Assembly: GCA_030147925.1 (NCBI GenBank) | Contig: JASBUK010000049.1 | Coordinates: forward strand, 1 to 48,052 | Length of the DNA: 48,052 nt | Source: Trueperaceae bacterium | GTDB lineage: Bacteria; Deinococcota; Deinococci; Deinococcales; Trueperaceae | Direction: 5' to 3' | The notes under the pieces: model-generated | Databases searched by the model: none | What the model was told of the DNA's origin: nothing | Seen by the model: only the letters and a program-made list of their open reading frames with translations | Position numbers and translations under genes: made by a program | Shown here: in pieces, positions 34,990 through 43,249 of the stretch | How positions within the stretch are numbered: the stretch's first letter is position 1 | Layout of the letters: each line of letters opens with the position of its first letter

Positions 34990-35822
34990 GCGTAGCAATT
35001 AAACGCCGCCGGGCCAACTGGCGCTGGCTCTACTATTCTCTACTGGGCCTAACAACCCTGTTTTTTCTCGTGCCCGTTTATCTGGTTATCGTCACCAGCC
35101 TAAAAGAACCCGCCACTATCAATCTGGCCACCACCTGGCAGCTTCCCGAAAAGTGGTACTGGCAAAGCTTTGCCGAGGCCTGGATAGCCTTCGCCCCAAA
35201 ATTGCTCAACAGCCTTATCCTGACTGTTAGCGCCACCATCCTCTCGGCTTTGCTGGGCTCGATGAACGGCTATGTCTTGTCCAAATGGCAGTTCCGGGGC
35301 GCTAACATCATTTTCCCACTCATGCTCTTTGGCATGTTTATTCCTTACCAGAGCATCCTGATTCCGCTCTTCCAATTTTTACGCGGCATCGGCCTATACG
35401 GCAGCATCGGCGGCTTGGTCTTAGCACACGTAGTTTACGGCCTGCCTATCACCACTCTGATCTTCCGCAACTACTACGCCGAAATACCCAATGAAATGCT
35501 CGAAGCAGGCAAAATTGACGGCGCCGGCTTTTTCGGCATCTACCGCAGCATCATCTTCCCGCTGTCGATTTCCGGTTTTGTAGTGGTCATCATCTGGCAA
35601 TTTACCCAAATCTGGAATGAATTTCTTTTCGCCGTGACGCTAAGCCGCATCAGCTCTCAACCAATCACCGTGGCCCTGGCCAATTTAGCGGGCGGCGAAG
35701 CTGTCAAATGGAATCTGCCGATGGCCGGCGCTATCTTAGCCGCCTTACCCACCCTACTAATCTATATTCTGCTGGGCCGCTACTTTATTCGTGGTCTGTT
35801 GGCCGGTTCAGTTAAGGGCTGA
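34986..35822 (+). CDS. Sugar ABC transporter permease (CUT1, MalG-like)
   Basis: The 278-residue second permease has six membrane segments and the EAA loop [32 protein letters not shown]. Start ATG 34986 overlaps the stop of the first permease, with GAGGTGA upstream; a longer frame starting at GTG 34956 lies inside the previous gene and is not believed. With the preceding two genes it forms the membrane half of a glucose/mannose-like importer. No ATPase gene follows. Confidence 0.94.
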   Translation: MSVAIKRRRANWRWLYYSLLGLTTLFFLVPVYLVIVTSLKEPATINLATTWQLPEKWYWQSFAEAWIAFAPKLLNSLILTVSATILSALLGSMNGYVLSKWQFRGANIIFPLMLFGMFIPYQSILIPLFQFLRGIGLYGSIGGLVLAHVVYGLPITTLIFRNYYAEIPNEMLEAGKIDGAGFFGIYRSIIFPLSISGFVVVIIWQFTQIWNEFLFAVTLSRISSQPITVALANLAGGEAVKWNLPMAGAILAALPTLLIYILLGRYFIRGLLAGSVKG

Positions 35823-35899
35823 GCAAAGACTGCATATTGTACAAAAAACGCATGGTGTCTTGCGTCTATAGCGGGCCTTCGGTTATGCTCTGATGTGTA

Positions 35900-35927
35900 G
35901 TTATACACACTGCATATTCGTTATACA
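35900..35927 (+). promoter_or_regulatory. Tandem GTTATACA operator-like repeats before an amino acid ABC operon
   Basis: GTTATACA occurs at 35900-35907 and 35920-35927, exactly 20 bases apart, about two helical turns. The decamer ACTGCATATT also occurs twice (35829-35838, 35909-35918). The second TATACA could serve as a -10 element. The arrangement suggests a dimeric regulator; its identity is unknown. AAGGAG precedes the start at 35945. Confidence 0.4.
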
Positions 35928-35944
35928 TTCATAAGGAGAGAACC

Positions 35945-36685
35945 ATGAAAAAATTGCTGTTGCTACTCGCAAGCCTTGTTTTTTCTTTCGGCTTAGCCCA
36001 GGTCGACCTCGGCGGGAGAGTGCTTAAGGTCGGTTCCGACACCACCTATCCGCCCTTTGAAACGGTGAGTGAAAGCGGTGAAATCGTCGGTTTTGATGTC
36101 GATGTCTTAAATGCCATCTGCGAGCGCATCAACTGCGTGGCCGAATTCCAAACTACCGCCTGGGACGGTATCTTTGCCGCACTTGCCGCCGGTGAATTTG
36201 ACATGGTCGTCTCCGGGGTCAGCATTACCGAAGAACGCGACCAAATCGTGGACTTCACTGACCCTTATCTTGTTGTCAGCCAGGCGATTACCGTGCGCGT
36301 CGAAGATGAAGACCTGACCCTTGACGACTTCAAAAACGAAGACTTGACGGTGGGTTCACAAACCGGCACCACCAACGCCTCATTGGCTGAAGAGCTCTTT
36401 GGCCGCGAGAAGGTGCGCCTCTACGACACCTTCAACGCCGCAATGCTGGCACTTATCAATGGTGACGTTGACGGCGTAGTCATTGACAACACTGCTGCTG
36501 ATGCCTTTGTACAGGAATACGCCGGAGAAGTCGTTGTCAATATCAGCGGCATTTTTGGCGATGATCCGCTGGGTCTGGTTGTTCCTGAAGGTGACGAACT
36601 AGTAGACGCCTTAAATGCCGGTCTGGAAATGATCAAAGCCGATGGTACGCTCGACGCTTTAGTAGCTAAGTGGTTTAGCGAATAG
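35945..36685 (+). CDS. Polar amino acid ABC transporter substrate-binding protein
   Basis: The 246-residue protein has a signal peptide ending LA-Q (~residue 19) and a type-2 periplasmic fold: RVLKVGSDTTYPPFETVSESGEIVGFDVDVLNAI, FDMVVSGVSITEERDQIVDFTDPY and GTTNASLAEELF. These match the glutamine/arginine-type (HAAT) family. The ligand cannot be told from the sequence. A strong terminator follows, then a permease gene; the ATPase is not adjacent. Confidence 0.92.
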   Translation: MKKLLLLLASLVFSFGLAQVDLGGRVLKVGSDTTYPPFETVSESGEIVGFDVDVLNAICERINCVAEFQTTAWDGIFAALAAGEFDMVVSGVSITEERDQIVDFTDPYLVVSQAITVRVEDEDLTLDDFKNEDLTVGSQTGTTNASLAEELFGREKVRLYDTFNAAMLALINGDVDGVVIDNTAADAFVQEYAGEVVVNISGIFGDDPLGLVVPEGDELVDALNAGLEMIKADGTLDALVAKWFSE

Positions 36686-36705
36686 TAGAGCTTTTCATAG
36701 TCAAT

Positions 36706-36740
36706 AGAGCCCGGAATCACCGGGCTCTTTCTTTGTTTTA
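36706..36740 (+). terminator. Rho-independent terminator
   Basis: AGAGCCCGG (36706-36714) and CCGGGCTCT (36720-36728) form a perfect 9-bp stem with a 5-base loop, followed by TTCTTTGTTTT. It ends the binding-protein transcript and should separate it, partly or fully, from the permease. Confidence 0.92.
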
Positions 36741-36782
36741 GCCGGGTTGCTTGGGTTAAACTTTGCTCACAAGGAGAGTGAG

Positions 36783-37991
36783 TTGAAGCGTTCAACACAG
36801 TCAGCACAAGGTGCCAAAAAGCTCTTTGGCAAAATTACCCCCAGCTATCTCATCTTGCTGTCGGCGCTGCCTTTTGTAATTTATCTCTTTGTTTCTTCAG
36901 AAGATTATCTGCAAGCCCTAAAATTCATCGCTCCCGGCATCAGCACCACCATCATCGTAGCGGTGCTGGCCTATATCGTTGCCTCAATTCTGGGGCTAAT
37001 ACTGGCCAGTCTGCTTATCCTAAAGCTAAACGAAAGAACGCTTTTGTGGTTTAGCCTGGCCGCTATATTAATGGCGACGCTGAGCGTTTTTTTCTTTAGC
37101 CGTCCTAAGTTGGATTACAGCCTAGTTGGTGAGACCAGTGGTCGTGTAGCTATTGTCAAAGGGACACCGGCACGACTTAGCGATGCTATCAAGGCGGGTA
37201 GCTTTGTCAGCGACACCGAAGAGCCCACGACTCGCCCCGTACGCGGTGTTGACAGTGTTGCTATTGCCTTTGAACGGCTCGAGGCAGGCATAGTCACGGC
37301 AGTCTTTGTTCCCACCGAGCAAGCGCCCGCTGATCTGCCGCTGCTGTGGCGCGTCAGCTTTCTGCCCGACGCTGCCAGAAATCCAGCTATGGGGCTGGCG
37401 GTCTTTGCCGTCATCACCCTGCTGCTGAGTTTTGCCGGCTGGCAAAGCAATCACCATCCGCTGGCTATCTTTGCCGAACTTTATGTCGACATGATGCGGG
37501 GCATTCCCATGCTGGTGATCATTCTCTACGTCGGTTTTCCGCTGCAAGGCGCTATTCGTGATGCCACCGGCGGACTTATCAACATGTCTTTGCTGACCCG
37601 GGGTGTGGTCGGCATCTCTTTGGGCTACGCGGCTTACATGGCGGAAATTTTCCGTGCCGGCATCGAGGCCATTCCCAGGGGTCAGGTTGAGGCCTCGCGC
37701 AGCTTGGGTTTAAGCGGCTGGCAAACCGCCCGTTTTATTGTCTTGCCGCAAGCCTTGCGCATTGTCATCCCGCCGCTGGGTAATGAGTTCATCGCCATGC
37801 TAAAAGACACCTCGCTCTTGTCGGTTATTTCCGTGCGGGACATCACGCAGCGCACCAGAGAATTCTCCGCTTCCACCTTTCAGGTCTTTTCGCCTTTTAA
37901 CACCGTAGCTATCTTGTATATTGCGCTGACGCTGGCCGCCTCCAGCATGGTCAAGTGGCTCGAGCGCCGCCAAAAGCGCACTGCGCGTTAA
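36783..37991 (+). CDS. Amino acid ABC transporter permease with an inserted periplasmic-type domain
   Basis: The 402-residue permease has the HAAT C-terminal core (MMRGIPMLVIILYVGFPLQG, AAYMAEIFRAGIEAIPRGQVEASRSLGLSGWQTARFIVLPQALRIVIPPLGNEF). The N-terminal half carries ~100 extra residues (RPKLDYSLVGETSGRVAIVKGTPARLSD to APADLPLLWRV) between membrane segments. This insert itself resembles a lobe of a type-2 binding protein (VAIVKGT..., AFERLEAGIVTAVFVP). I chose TTG 36783 because AAGGAG sits 5 bases upstream; no ribosome site supports the longer frame at 36747. Confidence 0.88.
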   Translation: MKRSTQSAQGAKKLFGKITPSYLILLSALPFVIYLFVSSEDYLQALKFIAPGISTTIIVAVLAYIVASILGLILASLLILKLNERTLLWFSLAAILMATLSVFFFSRPKLDYSLVGETSGRVAIVKGTPARLSDAIKAGSFVSDTEEPTTRPVRGVDSVAIAFERLEAGIVTAVFVPTEQAPADLPLLWRVSFLPDAARNPAMGLAVFAVITLLLSFAGWQSNHHPLAIFAELYVDMMRGIPMLVIILYVGFPLQGAIRDATGGLINMSLLTRGVVGISLGYAAYMAEIFRAGIEAIPRGQVEASRSLGLSGWQTARFIVLPQALRIVIPPLGNEFIAMLKDTSLLSVISVRDITQRTREFSASTFQVFSPFNTVAILYIALTLAASSMVKWLERRQKRTAR

Positions 37992-38000
37992 CAGTCGGTT

Positions 38001-39092
38001 ATGCCCCAAGCAGAAATCAACTTAGCGGCAATTACGCACAATCTGGCCCGCCTAAAAACATATCTGCAACCACAAACCCAGGTGCTGGCCGCCGTCAAGG
38101 CCAATGCCTACGGTCACGGCAGCATTGCCGTCTCCCGGCATTTGATACAGCAGGGGGTAAGGTGGCTGGGTGTAGCCACCAGTCCAGAAGCCCTGGAGTT
38201 GCGGCAAGCAGGCATTACCAGCAATATTCTTATTTTCAGTCCGGTATTTGAAAACATAAGCGAACTTATCGAGCAAGACATTGCTCTAACTATTACCGAT
38301 GCTCATAGTCTGGAGTTGGCTAACAGGGCGGCTCAGGCAAGTAGCAAAATTGCCAAAGTTCATCTGAAAGTGGATACCGGCATGGGTCGGCTGGGGCTTA
38401 GCAGGCCAGAGGCCGTAAATCTGGCCCAAGCAATAGACCGTAGTCGACATCTTGAACTGGAAGCCGTCTGGACGCATTTTGCCTGCGCCGACGACGACAG
38501 CGATTTTACAGTGCGGCAAATAGCTGCCTTTGATGATTTTTTAGCAGAGCTTGATAACAATAAAATTGCCGTACCCCTTAAACATGCCGCTAATTCTGCG
38601 GCCATCATTGCCTATCCGGAAAGCCAGTTTAACTTAGTGCGCCCCGGTATAGGTCTTTACGGTTATCACTCCAGTGATTTTATTGCCTCTTTAGAATCTC
38701 AGCTAATACCCGCCATGACACTTAGCGCACCCATAACTTTCATCAAGCGGGTAAAGGCAGGCACGACGATTTCTTATGGTGCCAGTTGGCGGGCTAAGCA
38801 GCAAACCACCATCGCCACCGTGCGCTTTGGCTATGCCGATGGTTATCCGCGCCTGCTCAGCAACAGGGCGCAGGTTCTGGTTCGCGGTCAGCGCAAACCC
38901 TTAGTGGGCAAAGTTTGCATGGATCAGCTGATGGTTGACCTTGGTGATATGGATTTAAACGTGGGCGAACGCGTTACGCTGTTTGGCCCCACAGGGCCAA
39001 CCGCAGAGGATTTAGCCAGGCTCTGCGGCACCATTGCCTATGAGATTTTGACCAATGTCAGCGAACGTGTGGCTCGAGCCTTTCGGCAATAA
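38001..39092 (+). CDS. alr: Alanine racemase
   Basis: Alr interconverts L- and D-alanine for peptidoglycan. The 363 residues have the PLP lysine in VLAAVKANAYGHG (Lys33), the second catalytic residue Tyr259 in TTISYGASWRA, and family motifs HLKVDTGMGRLGL and GKVCMDQLMVDLGD. It starts 9 bases after the permease stop with no Shine-Dalgarno, so it is probably translated by coupling or from a leaderless message. It is convergent with a small minus-strand gene 18 bases away. Confidence 0.96.
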   Translation: MPQAEINLAAITHNLARLKTYLQPQTQVLAAVKANAYGHGSIAVSRHLIQQGVRWLGVATSPEALELRQAGITSNILIFSPVFENISELIEQDIALTITDAHSLELANRAAQASSKIAKVHLKVDTGMGRLGLSRPEAVNLAQAIDRSRHLELEAVWTHFACADDDSDFTVRQIAAFDDFLAELDNNKIAVPLKHAANSAAIIAYPESQFNLVRPGIGLYGYHSSDFIASLESQLIPAMTLSAPITFIKRVKAGTTISYGASWRAKQQTTIATVRFGYADGYPRLLSNRAQVLVRGQRKPLVGKVCMDQLMVDLGDMDLNVGERVTLFGPTGPTAEDLARLCGTIAYEILTNVSERVARAFRQ

Positions 39093-39110
39093 GTGCCCCC
39101 TCCACTGCTT

Positions 39111-39347
39111 TTAAGCGCTCATCTCACTGTCTGTGCTCGAGCCACAAGGGGGCCGCTGCCGCCTAAGCTGCTCACGAATCCCAACTGCCTCTGCTAAACC
39201 CTTGCCAATGTGGTTAAGCATCTCGCTTAGACGCAGGCGCTGCTCGGCTTCGGCTTCCTTATAAAGTAGCTGCTCGGTCTGAAGCTGCACATAGCGCAAA
39301 TCCTTGATGAGTCTGTTAATACTGGCGTCACCGGGCCGGTTTTTCAT
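39111..39347 (-). CDS. Small helical hypothetical protein
   Basis: I do not recognise this 78-residue protein. It is rich in Leu, Glu and Arg and predicted to be a helical hairpin (residues ~5-66), ending in a polar tail with GSSTDSEMSA. The start at 39347 is preceded on the minus strand by an excellent AGGAGGGAG ribosome site, which supports a real gene. Confidence 0.6.
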   Translation of the reverse strand: MKNRPGDASINRLIKDLRYVQLQTEQLLYKEAEAEQRLRLSEMLNHIGKGLAEAVGIREQLRRQRPPCGSSTDSEMSA

Positions 39348-39487
39348 AACTCCCTCCTGTTCTTAGCCCCCGAGGTTTGTCTGGCAGTGCCCGTCTTTGC
39401 CCTAACCATAGAAAGCGTTGATATTCTTAACAAGAGACATTCATCCCGTTTCACCCCACTACCCCTGGCAAGATGTAGCATAGTAAA

Positions 39488-39612
39488 GAGCGTTTCGATG
39501 GTATTGACAGTTGTCAATACCATCCGAGCGTTGCCGACGTAGTCGAGACTGAATTGGGAGTAGAAATAAAGGCAGTAAATTTGCTGTCAATCAGAATGAA
39601 ACGGACTAGTAA
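39488..39612 (+). repeat. Dyad-promoter repeat, copy C
   Basis: The best dyad of the three copies: GATGGTATTGACA (39497-39509) and TGTCAATACCATC (39512-39524), 13-bp perfect arms with a 2-base centre. It is followed by TTGCCGACGTAGTC, GAGTAGAAATAAAGGC, then CTGTCA (39584-39589), 17 bases, TAGTAA (39607-39612). It points into the small membrane gene whose GTG is 5 bases after the -10, so the mRNA would be leaderless. The hexamer TAGTAA also stands just before the repeat at 39481-39486. Confidence 0.8.
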
Positions 39613-39617
39613 CTGCA

Positions 39618-39872
39618 GTGATTAGACTGATTCTCATTATCCTTTTGCTGGCGGTTATTTATCTTGGCTACCGCTACTTCTTAAGCCAGGCCATTTCCGA
39701 CTCGGTGAGAGAAGACAGCCACAAACTACGCAAGAACAAGCTCAAAGCAGCTCTAAAAAAACGGGGTCTAAGCGTAGCAGAAGAAGACCTTGAGCTATTT
39801 ATCGGACGGCAGATTTCAGAAGAGGAATTTAAACGGCGAGCCGAAGCCTACAGTAAAAACCTTAAGCGTTAA
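39618..39872 (+). CDS. Small single-pass membrane protein
   Basis: The 84-residue protein has one N-terminal membrane helix (residues ~2-20, IRLILIILLLAVIYLGYRYF) and a charged helical domain with KLKAALKKRGLSVAEEDLELFIGRQISEEEFKRRAEAY. The family is unknown to me. Start GTG 39618 is 5 bases after the -10 of repeat C. It is convergent with the glycogen debranching gene. Confidence 0.65.
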   Translation: MIRLILIILLLAVIYLGYRYFLSQAISDSVREDSHKLRKNKLKAALKKRGLSVAEEDLELFIGRQISEEEFKRRAEAYSKNLKR

Positions 39873-39912
39873 AGCCAATTTAGCAGACTGCATTATCTCA
39901 GATGGATTTAGA

Positions 39913-41895
39913 CTAAGGCGCGACAAAATCATTTTGGTACAACTCGTGCCAGCCCCGCAAAACCTCGGCGACACTCCAGGCCTGCGCAAAACAACCGCGC
40001 GGTTCAAAAGGCGCGTCGCCGTCAAAGATCTCGCTGATAGAACCCAGACCGACATCACGCAAATGATGTGATAGCGGAGTCAAATAAGACCAGGCCAGCG
40101 CGGCGTCACCATAAACCCGGTAGTGAGCGCTCACAAACGGCCCCAGCAACCAAGCCCAAACCGTACCTTGATGATAGGCAGCATCACGCGTCAAACGGTC
40201 ACCGCCATAATGACCCCGATAATCCGGATGTTTAGGCGAGAGGCTGCGTAAGCCCTGAGTCGTATACAGCTCGCGAGCACAGACATCCAGCACGGATTTG
40301 GCCTGTTCGGTGGTTAAGAGCTCAAAAGGCAGCGACAGGGCAAAAAGCTGGTTGGGCCGGAGGCTGCTGTCATTATGCGGCAGTTCCAGGGCATCAATTA
40401 CGTCATAGAGATAGCCGCCGTCTGCATACCAGAAACGCCGCCGGAAGCTTGCTGCCACACGCTCAGCTTTGACATCAAACTGAGCAGCCGTCACAGTTTC
40501 TTTCAGGGTGTTGGCAAAAACACTCATTATCTGCAAAGCACTATGCCAAAGGGCGTTTATCTCCACAGGCTTGCCCGTACGCGGCGTGACTACCCAATCA
40601 TTCACCTTAACATCCATCCAGCTAAGCTGCAAGTCCAGCTCACCGGCATAAAGCAAATCATCTGCGGGGTCCACACAAATCCCATAACGCGTGCCGCGCT
40701 CATGCCAGTTGATAATGTCCAACAGTTTTGGATAAAGCTCTTTAACGAGTTGGTTATCACCAGTGAACAAAAAATACCGATAGATGGCCACGAAATACCA
40801 GAGCGTGGCATCTACAGTATTGTATTCAGGCTCCTCGCCCTCGTCGGGGAAACGGTTGGGTAACATCCCCTGGCTGATGTGTTTGGCAAAGGTACGCAAG
40901 ATGCTGGCCGCTAACTCCGGACGTCCGGTAGCCAAAGCCAGACCGGGCAAAGCAATCATGGTGTCGCGGCCCCAATCGGTAAACCAGGGATAACCGGCAA
41001 TTACGCTCTTGCCCTTTCCGCGCTGCACAATAAACTGATCGGCGACCAAAACCAATTGCCGAATCCAGACCGGAGTGATTGCGGGCAGATCGGCAATCAG
41101 TCGCCGCTGGCGTTCCCGCTCCTGCTCAAGGGCTTTATTAGCACTATGGGCTGCAAGCCTTTCAGTAGTGCAGATAAGAGTAACCGTCTCACCGGGCTTA
41201 AGCTCCACTACAAACGTTCCGGGCTGAAAGAGCCGCTCTTCGTCGGGCAAGCCGCGAAAGGCCTCGACTCGGTGATGCAATATTTCCGTCCAACATTCCT
41301 GGGGCTCAAAGCTGCCTTTATCCAGCAACAATCGGTATGGTCGGCGTCCTTCACCGGCATCAAGCTCCACACCCCCCGGTATTTCCTTTGCTCTGATGGT
41401 GTTTCCTAAAAAACCCTCACTGTGATAGTCACGATAGGTGCAAAGTGGCGTCAGGTTCAGCTTTAACGGTTCACTGGCACGACTAAGCGTATAAGTCAGG
41501 TAGGTCGTGTTTTCACCCTGGGCCATAAAGATGCGTTTTTCCAGCCGGGCATCGGCAAAACTATAGCTCGAGCTCGGGATAAGCCCCTCAAGTTCAAACG
41601 ATTCGAGATGTTTGTATCCCTCTGGAGCCAGCCGCCCATCGGTGTATTCACTGCTACTCAGGGGATAATCCTGAGCACCGTAGCTGACCGCTTCGTCAAC
41701 CTTGGCCACCAATACCGTGCGCCCCAAGGGTGGTCTAAGAGCAGCTAAAAGCAGCGCATGATAACAGCGGCTGTTGGCTCCAGCCAGCGTACCCGAGGCA
41801 AAACCACCGATACCGTTGGTCACCAACCACTCACGCCTTATGGCCTCGTCTGCGCGGCTCAACTCGGCTCGGCCTAAACTTACCGCGTTATTCAT
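39913..41895 (-). CDS. Glycogen debranching enzyme (amylo-alpha-1,6-glucosidase type)
   Basis: The 660-residue protein has an N-terminal beta domain (REWLVTNGIGGFASGTLAGANSRCYHALLLAAL) and a C-terminal (alpha/alpha)6 glucosidase domain with VIAGYPWFTDWGRDTMIALPGLALATGR, NTVDATLWYFVAIYRY and GTVWAWLLGPFV. These are hallmarks of the archaeal-type glycogen debranching family (GH133-like). It would hydrolyse alpha-1,6 branch points of glycogen in the cytoplasm. The start has GGAG 10 bases upstream on the minus strand. Confidence 0.93.
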   Translation of the reverse strand: MNNAVSLGRAELSRADEAIRREWLVTNGIGGFASGTLAGANSRCYHALLLAALRPPLGRTVLVAKVDEAVSYGAQDYPLSSSEYTDGRLAPEGYKHLESFELEGLIPSSSYSFADARLEKRIFMAQGENTTYLTYTLSRASEPLKLNLTPLCTYRDYHSEGFLGNTIRAKEIPGGVELDAGEGRRPYRLLLDKGSFEPQECWTEILHHRVEAFRGLPDEERLFQPGTFVVELKPGETVTLICTTERLAAHSANKALEQERERQRRLIADLPAITPVWIRQLVLVADQFIVQRGKGKSVIAGYPWFTDWGRDTMIALPGLALATGRPELAASILRTFAKHISQGMLPNRFPDEGEEPEYNTVDATLWYFVAIYRYFLFTGDNQLVKELYPKLLDIINWHERGTRYGICVDPADDLLYAGELDLQLSWMDVKVNDWVVTPRTGKPVEINALWHSALQIMSVFANTLKETVTAAQFDVKAERVAASFRRRFWYADGGYLYDVIDALELPHNDSSLRPNQLFALSLPFELLTTEQAKSVLDVCARELYTTQGLRSLSPKHPDYRGHYGGDRLTRDAAYHQGTVWAWLLGPFVSAHYRVYGDAALAWSYLTPLSHHLRDVGLGSISEIFDGDAPFEPRGCFAQAWSVAEVLRGWHELYQNDFVAP

Positions 41896-42308
41896 CTCAG
41901 ATCAGCTCCGAAAAACTAACTTTTGTCAAATATGCCGAATCTTCAAACAGTTTGTTTTCAGGCAGGATACTCAAGGACGGAGAACAAGCCCTGACGTATC
42001 CCAAATTATTTGTATTAAAACTATCACGTACTTATCGATAGCTAAATGTGTGAGGTAGGCGCGAATCTCCGCCACTTCCAGATACTTAGGATGATGTTTG
42101 CCGTAAAAGCAGATGTAATCTACAATGTAGTGCAAGTAGGACTACTCAGTAGGTGTTTCAAGCGGATAGTTCAGCGCACGTCGTTAAGGGAGTTAAGGGA
42201 GGGGGATGTTTTGGGTGAGTACTATTTCCTGGTTTTACGATTCTCATACATGGCAGCATAAACGCTCCCTAGAGGGTTTTATCCGTCTCTTATTACGTGT
42301 AATTACTA
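41896..42308. other. Intergenic region upstream of the cassette
   Basis: About 410 bases without a convincing gene; a 71-codon frame at 42046-42261 has no ribosome site and no recognisable domain. GTTAAGGGAGTTAAGGGAGG at 42181-42200 is a short tandem repeat of GTTAAGGGA. No integron integrase gene is here. The stretch holds no GCTCGAGC. Confidence 0.5.
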
Positions 42309-42309
42309 G

Positions 42310-43249
42310 TTAAACCGCACGCCACATCGCAAACAAAAATAGACACTATGCTTGACTAATGAATCTAAATCTAAACGACAAAGTAGCCATCATTACAGGC
42401 GCAAGCGAAGGCTTAGGAAAAGCAATTGCGCTCAGTCTTTCTCAAGAAGGCGCAAAGGTAGCTATTTCAGCTAGAAGATCCGAGGCACTTAGACAAACCG
42501 CAGAGGAAATTACCTCAATCACAAAACAGCCTGTTCTAACATTTGCTGGTGACATGACAGATGCTACTCAAATTGCAGACTTCATTGAAAAGGTTGTTCA
42601 TGAACTAGGTATGGTACATATTTTAGTCAACAACGTCGGGCAAGCTACTCGAGGAGAGTTACTTTCCCTCAAACAAGAAGATTGGCAGAAAACCTTTGAC
42701 ATCAATTTGCTAAGTGCGGTTAACATCACAACTAAAGTTATCCCTTTAATGCAACGTCAACGCTGGGGTCGAATTATAAATATTTCTGCTTTGTCAGGTA
42801 AAGAGCCAGGTGAAGAATTAGTGGCTTCTAACGTTGTGAAAGCGGGATTGGTTAGCTTTTCAAAAACCTTGGCTCGAGAGTTAGCGCCTGATAATATTCT
42901 TGTGAACTGTGTTTCTCCAGGTTTAATCGAGTCGCCTCAGAATGAACGTTACTTTTCAGCTCCTGAGCGCGAAGAGGTACTTAGTAAAATACCACTTGGT
43001 AGGTTCGGACAACCTGAAGAATTTGCAAACGTTGTAGCCTTCTTATGTTCAGAACAAGCAAGCTATTTAACAGGTGTAAACTTACTTATTGATGGCGGGA
43101 CAAGTCGGGGGTTATGACCTCATTTCTTGTGCCGTTTAACTAAACACTGCATGGGACGCAGAATCGTCCTGTTCAAAATGCAGAAAGGACTTTACATGCT
43201 TCGAATCGTATCATCCGCTCCCTCTTTCTGCGCCCCTGAGTTCAAGCCG
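42310..43249 (+). mobile_element. Integron-type gene cassette carrying an SDR gene
   Basis: The left boundary is GTTAAACCGCAC (42309-42320), a GTTRRRY core site. Just after the SDR stop lies GTGCCGTTTAAC (43129-43140). Its reverse complement, GTTAAACGGCAC, matches the cassette start at 11 of 12 bases. This is what an integron predicts, because the R'' box of a cassette's attC pairs with the R' box formed by its own first bases. The right boundary is the second GTTRRRY site, GTTAGGT (43249-43255). Cleavage after G in both gives a 940-base cassette with one gene in the usual orientation and little non-coding DNA. No integrase is seen. Confidence 0.7.
42359..43117 (+). CDS. SDR family oxidoreductase lacking the catalytic tyrosine
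   Basis: The 252-residue protein is a classical short-chain dehydrogenase by sequence: TGASEGLG (13-20) binds NAD(P), NNVGQ follows, Asn115 in FDINLL and Ser143 in NISALSG are present, and GVNLLIDGGTSRGL ends the fold. The usual YxxxK is SNVVK, with Ser157 in the tyrosine position and Lys161 retained. Either the activity is altered or the protein belongs to a tyrosine-less subgroup. Codon third positions are more A/T-rich than in neighbouring genes, and no GCTCGAGC occurs. TATGCT at 42347-42352 lies 6 bases before ATG, a leaderless arrangement. Confidence 0.88.
   Translation: MNLNLNDKVAIITGASEGLGKAIALSLSQEGAKVAISARRSEALRQTAEEITSITKQPVLTFAGDMTDATQIADFIEKVVHELGMVHILVNNVGQATRGELLSLKQEDWQKTFDINLLSAVNITTKVIPLMQRQRWGRIINISALSGKEPGEELVASNVVKAGLVSFSKTLARELAPDNILVNCVSPGLIESPQNERYFSAPEREEVLSKIPLGRFGQPEEFANVVAFLCSEQASYLTGVNLLIDGGTSRGL

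Noticed and set aside
36747-36782. Longer start for the amino acid permease
   Set aside because: No ribosome site upstream; TTG 36783 has AAGGAG at the right distance.
42046-42261. 71-codon frame as a gene
   Set aside because: No ribosome site or -10 box, no recognisable domain, and it covers a region of simple sequence and the GTTAAGGGA tandem repeat.
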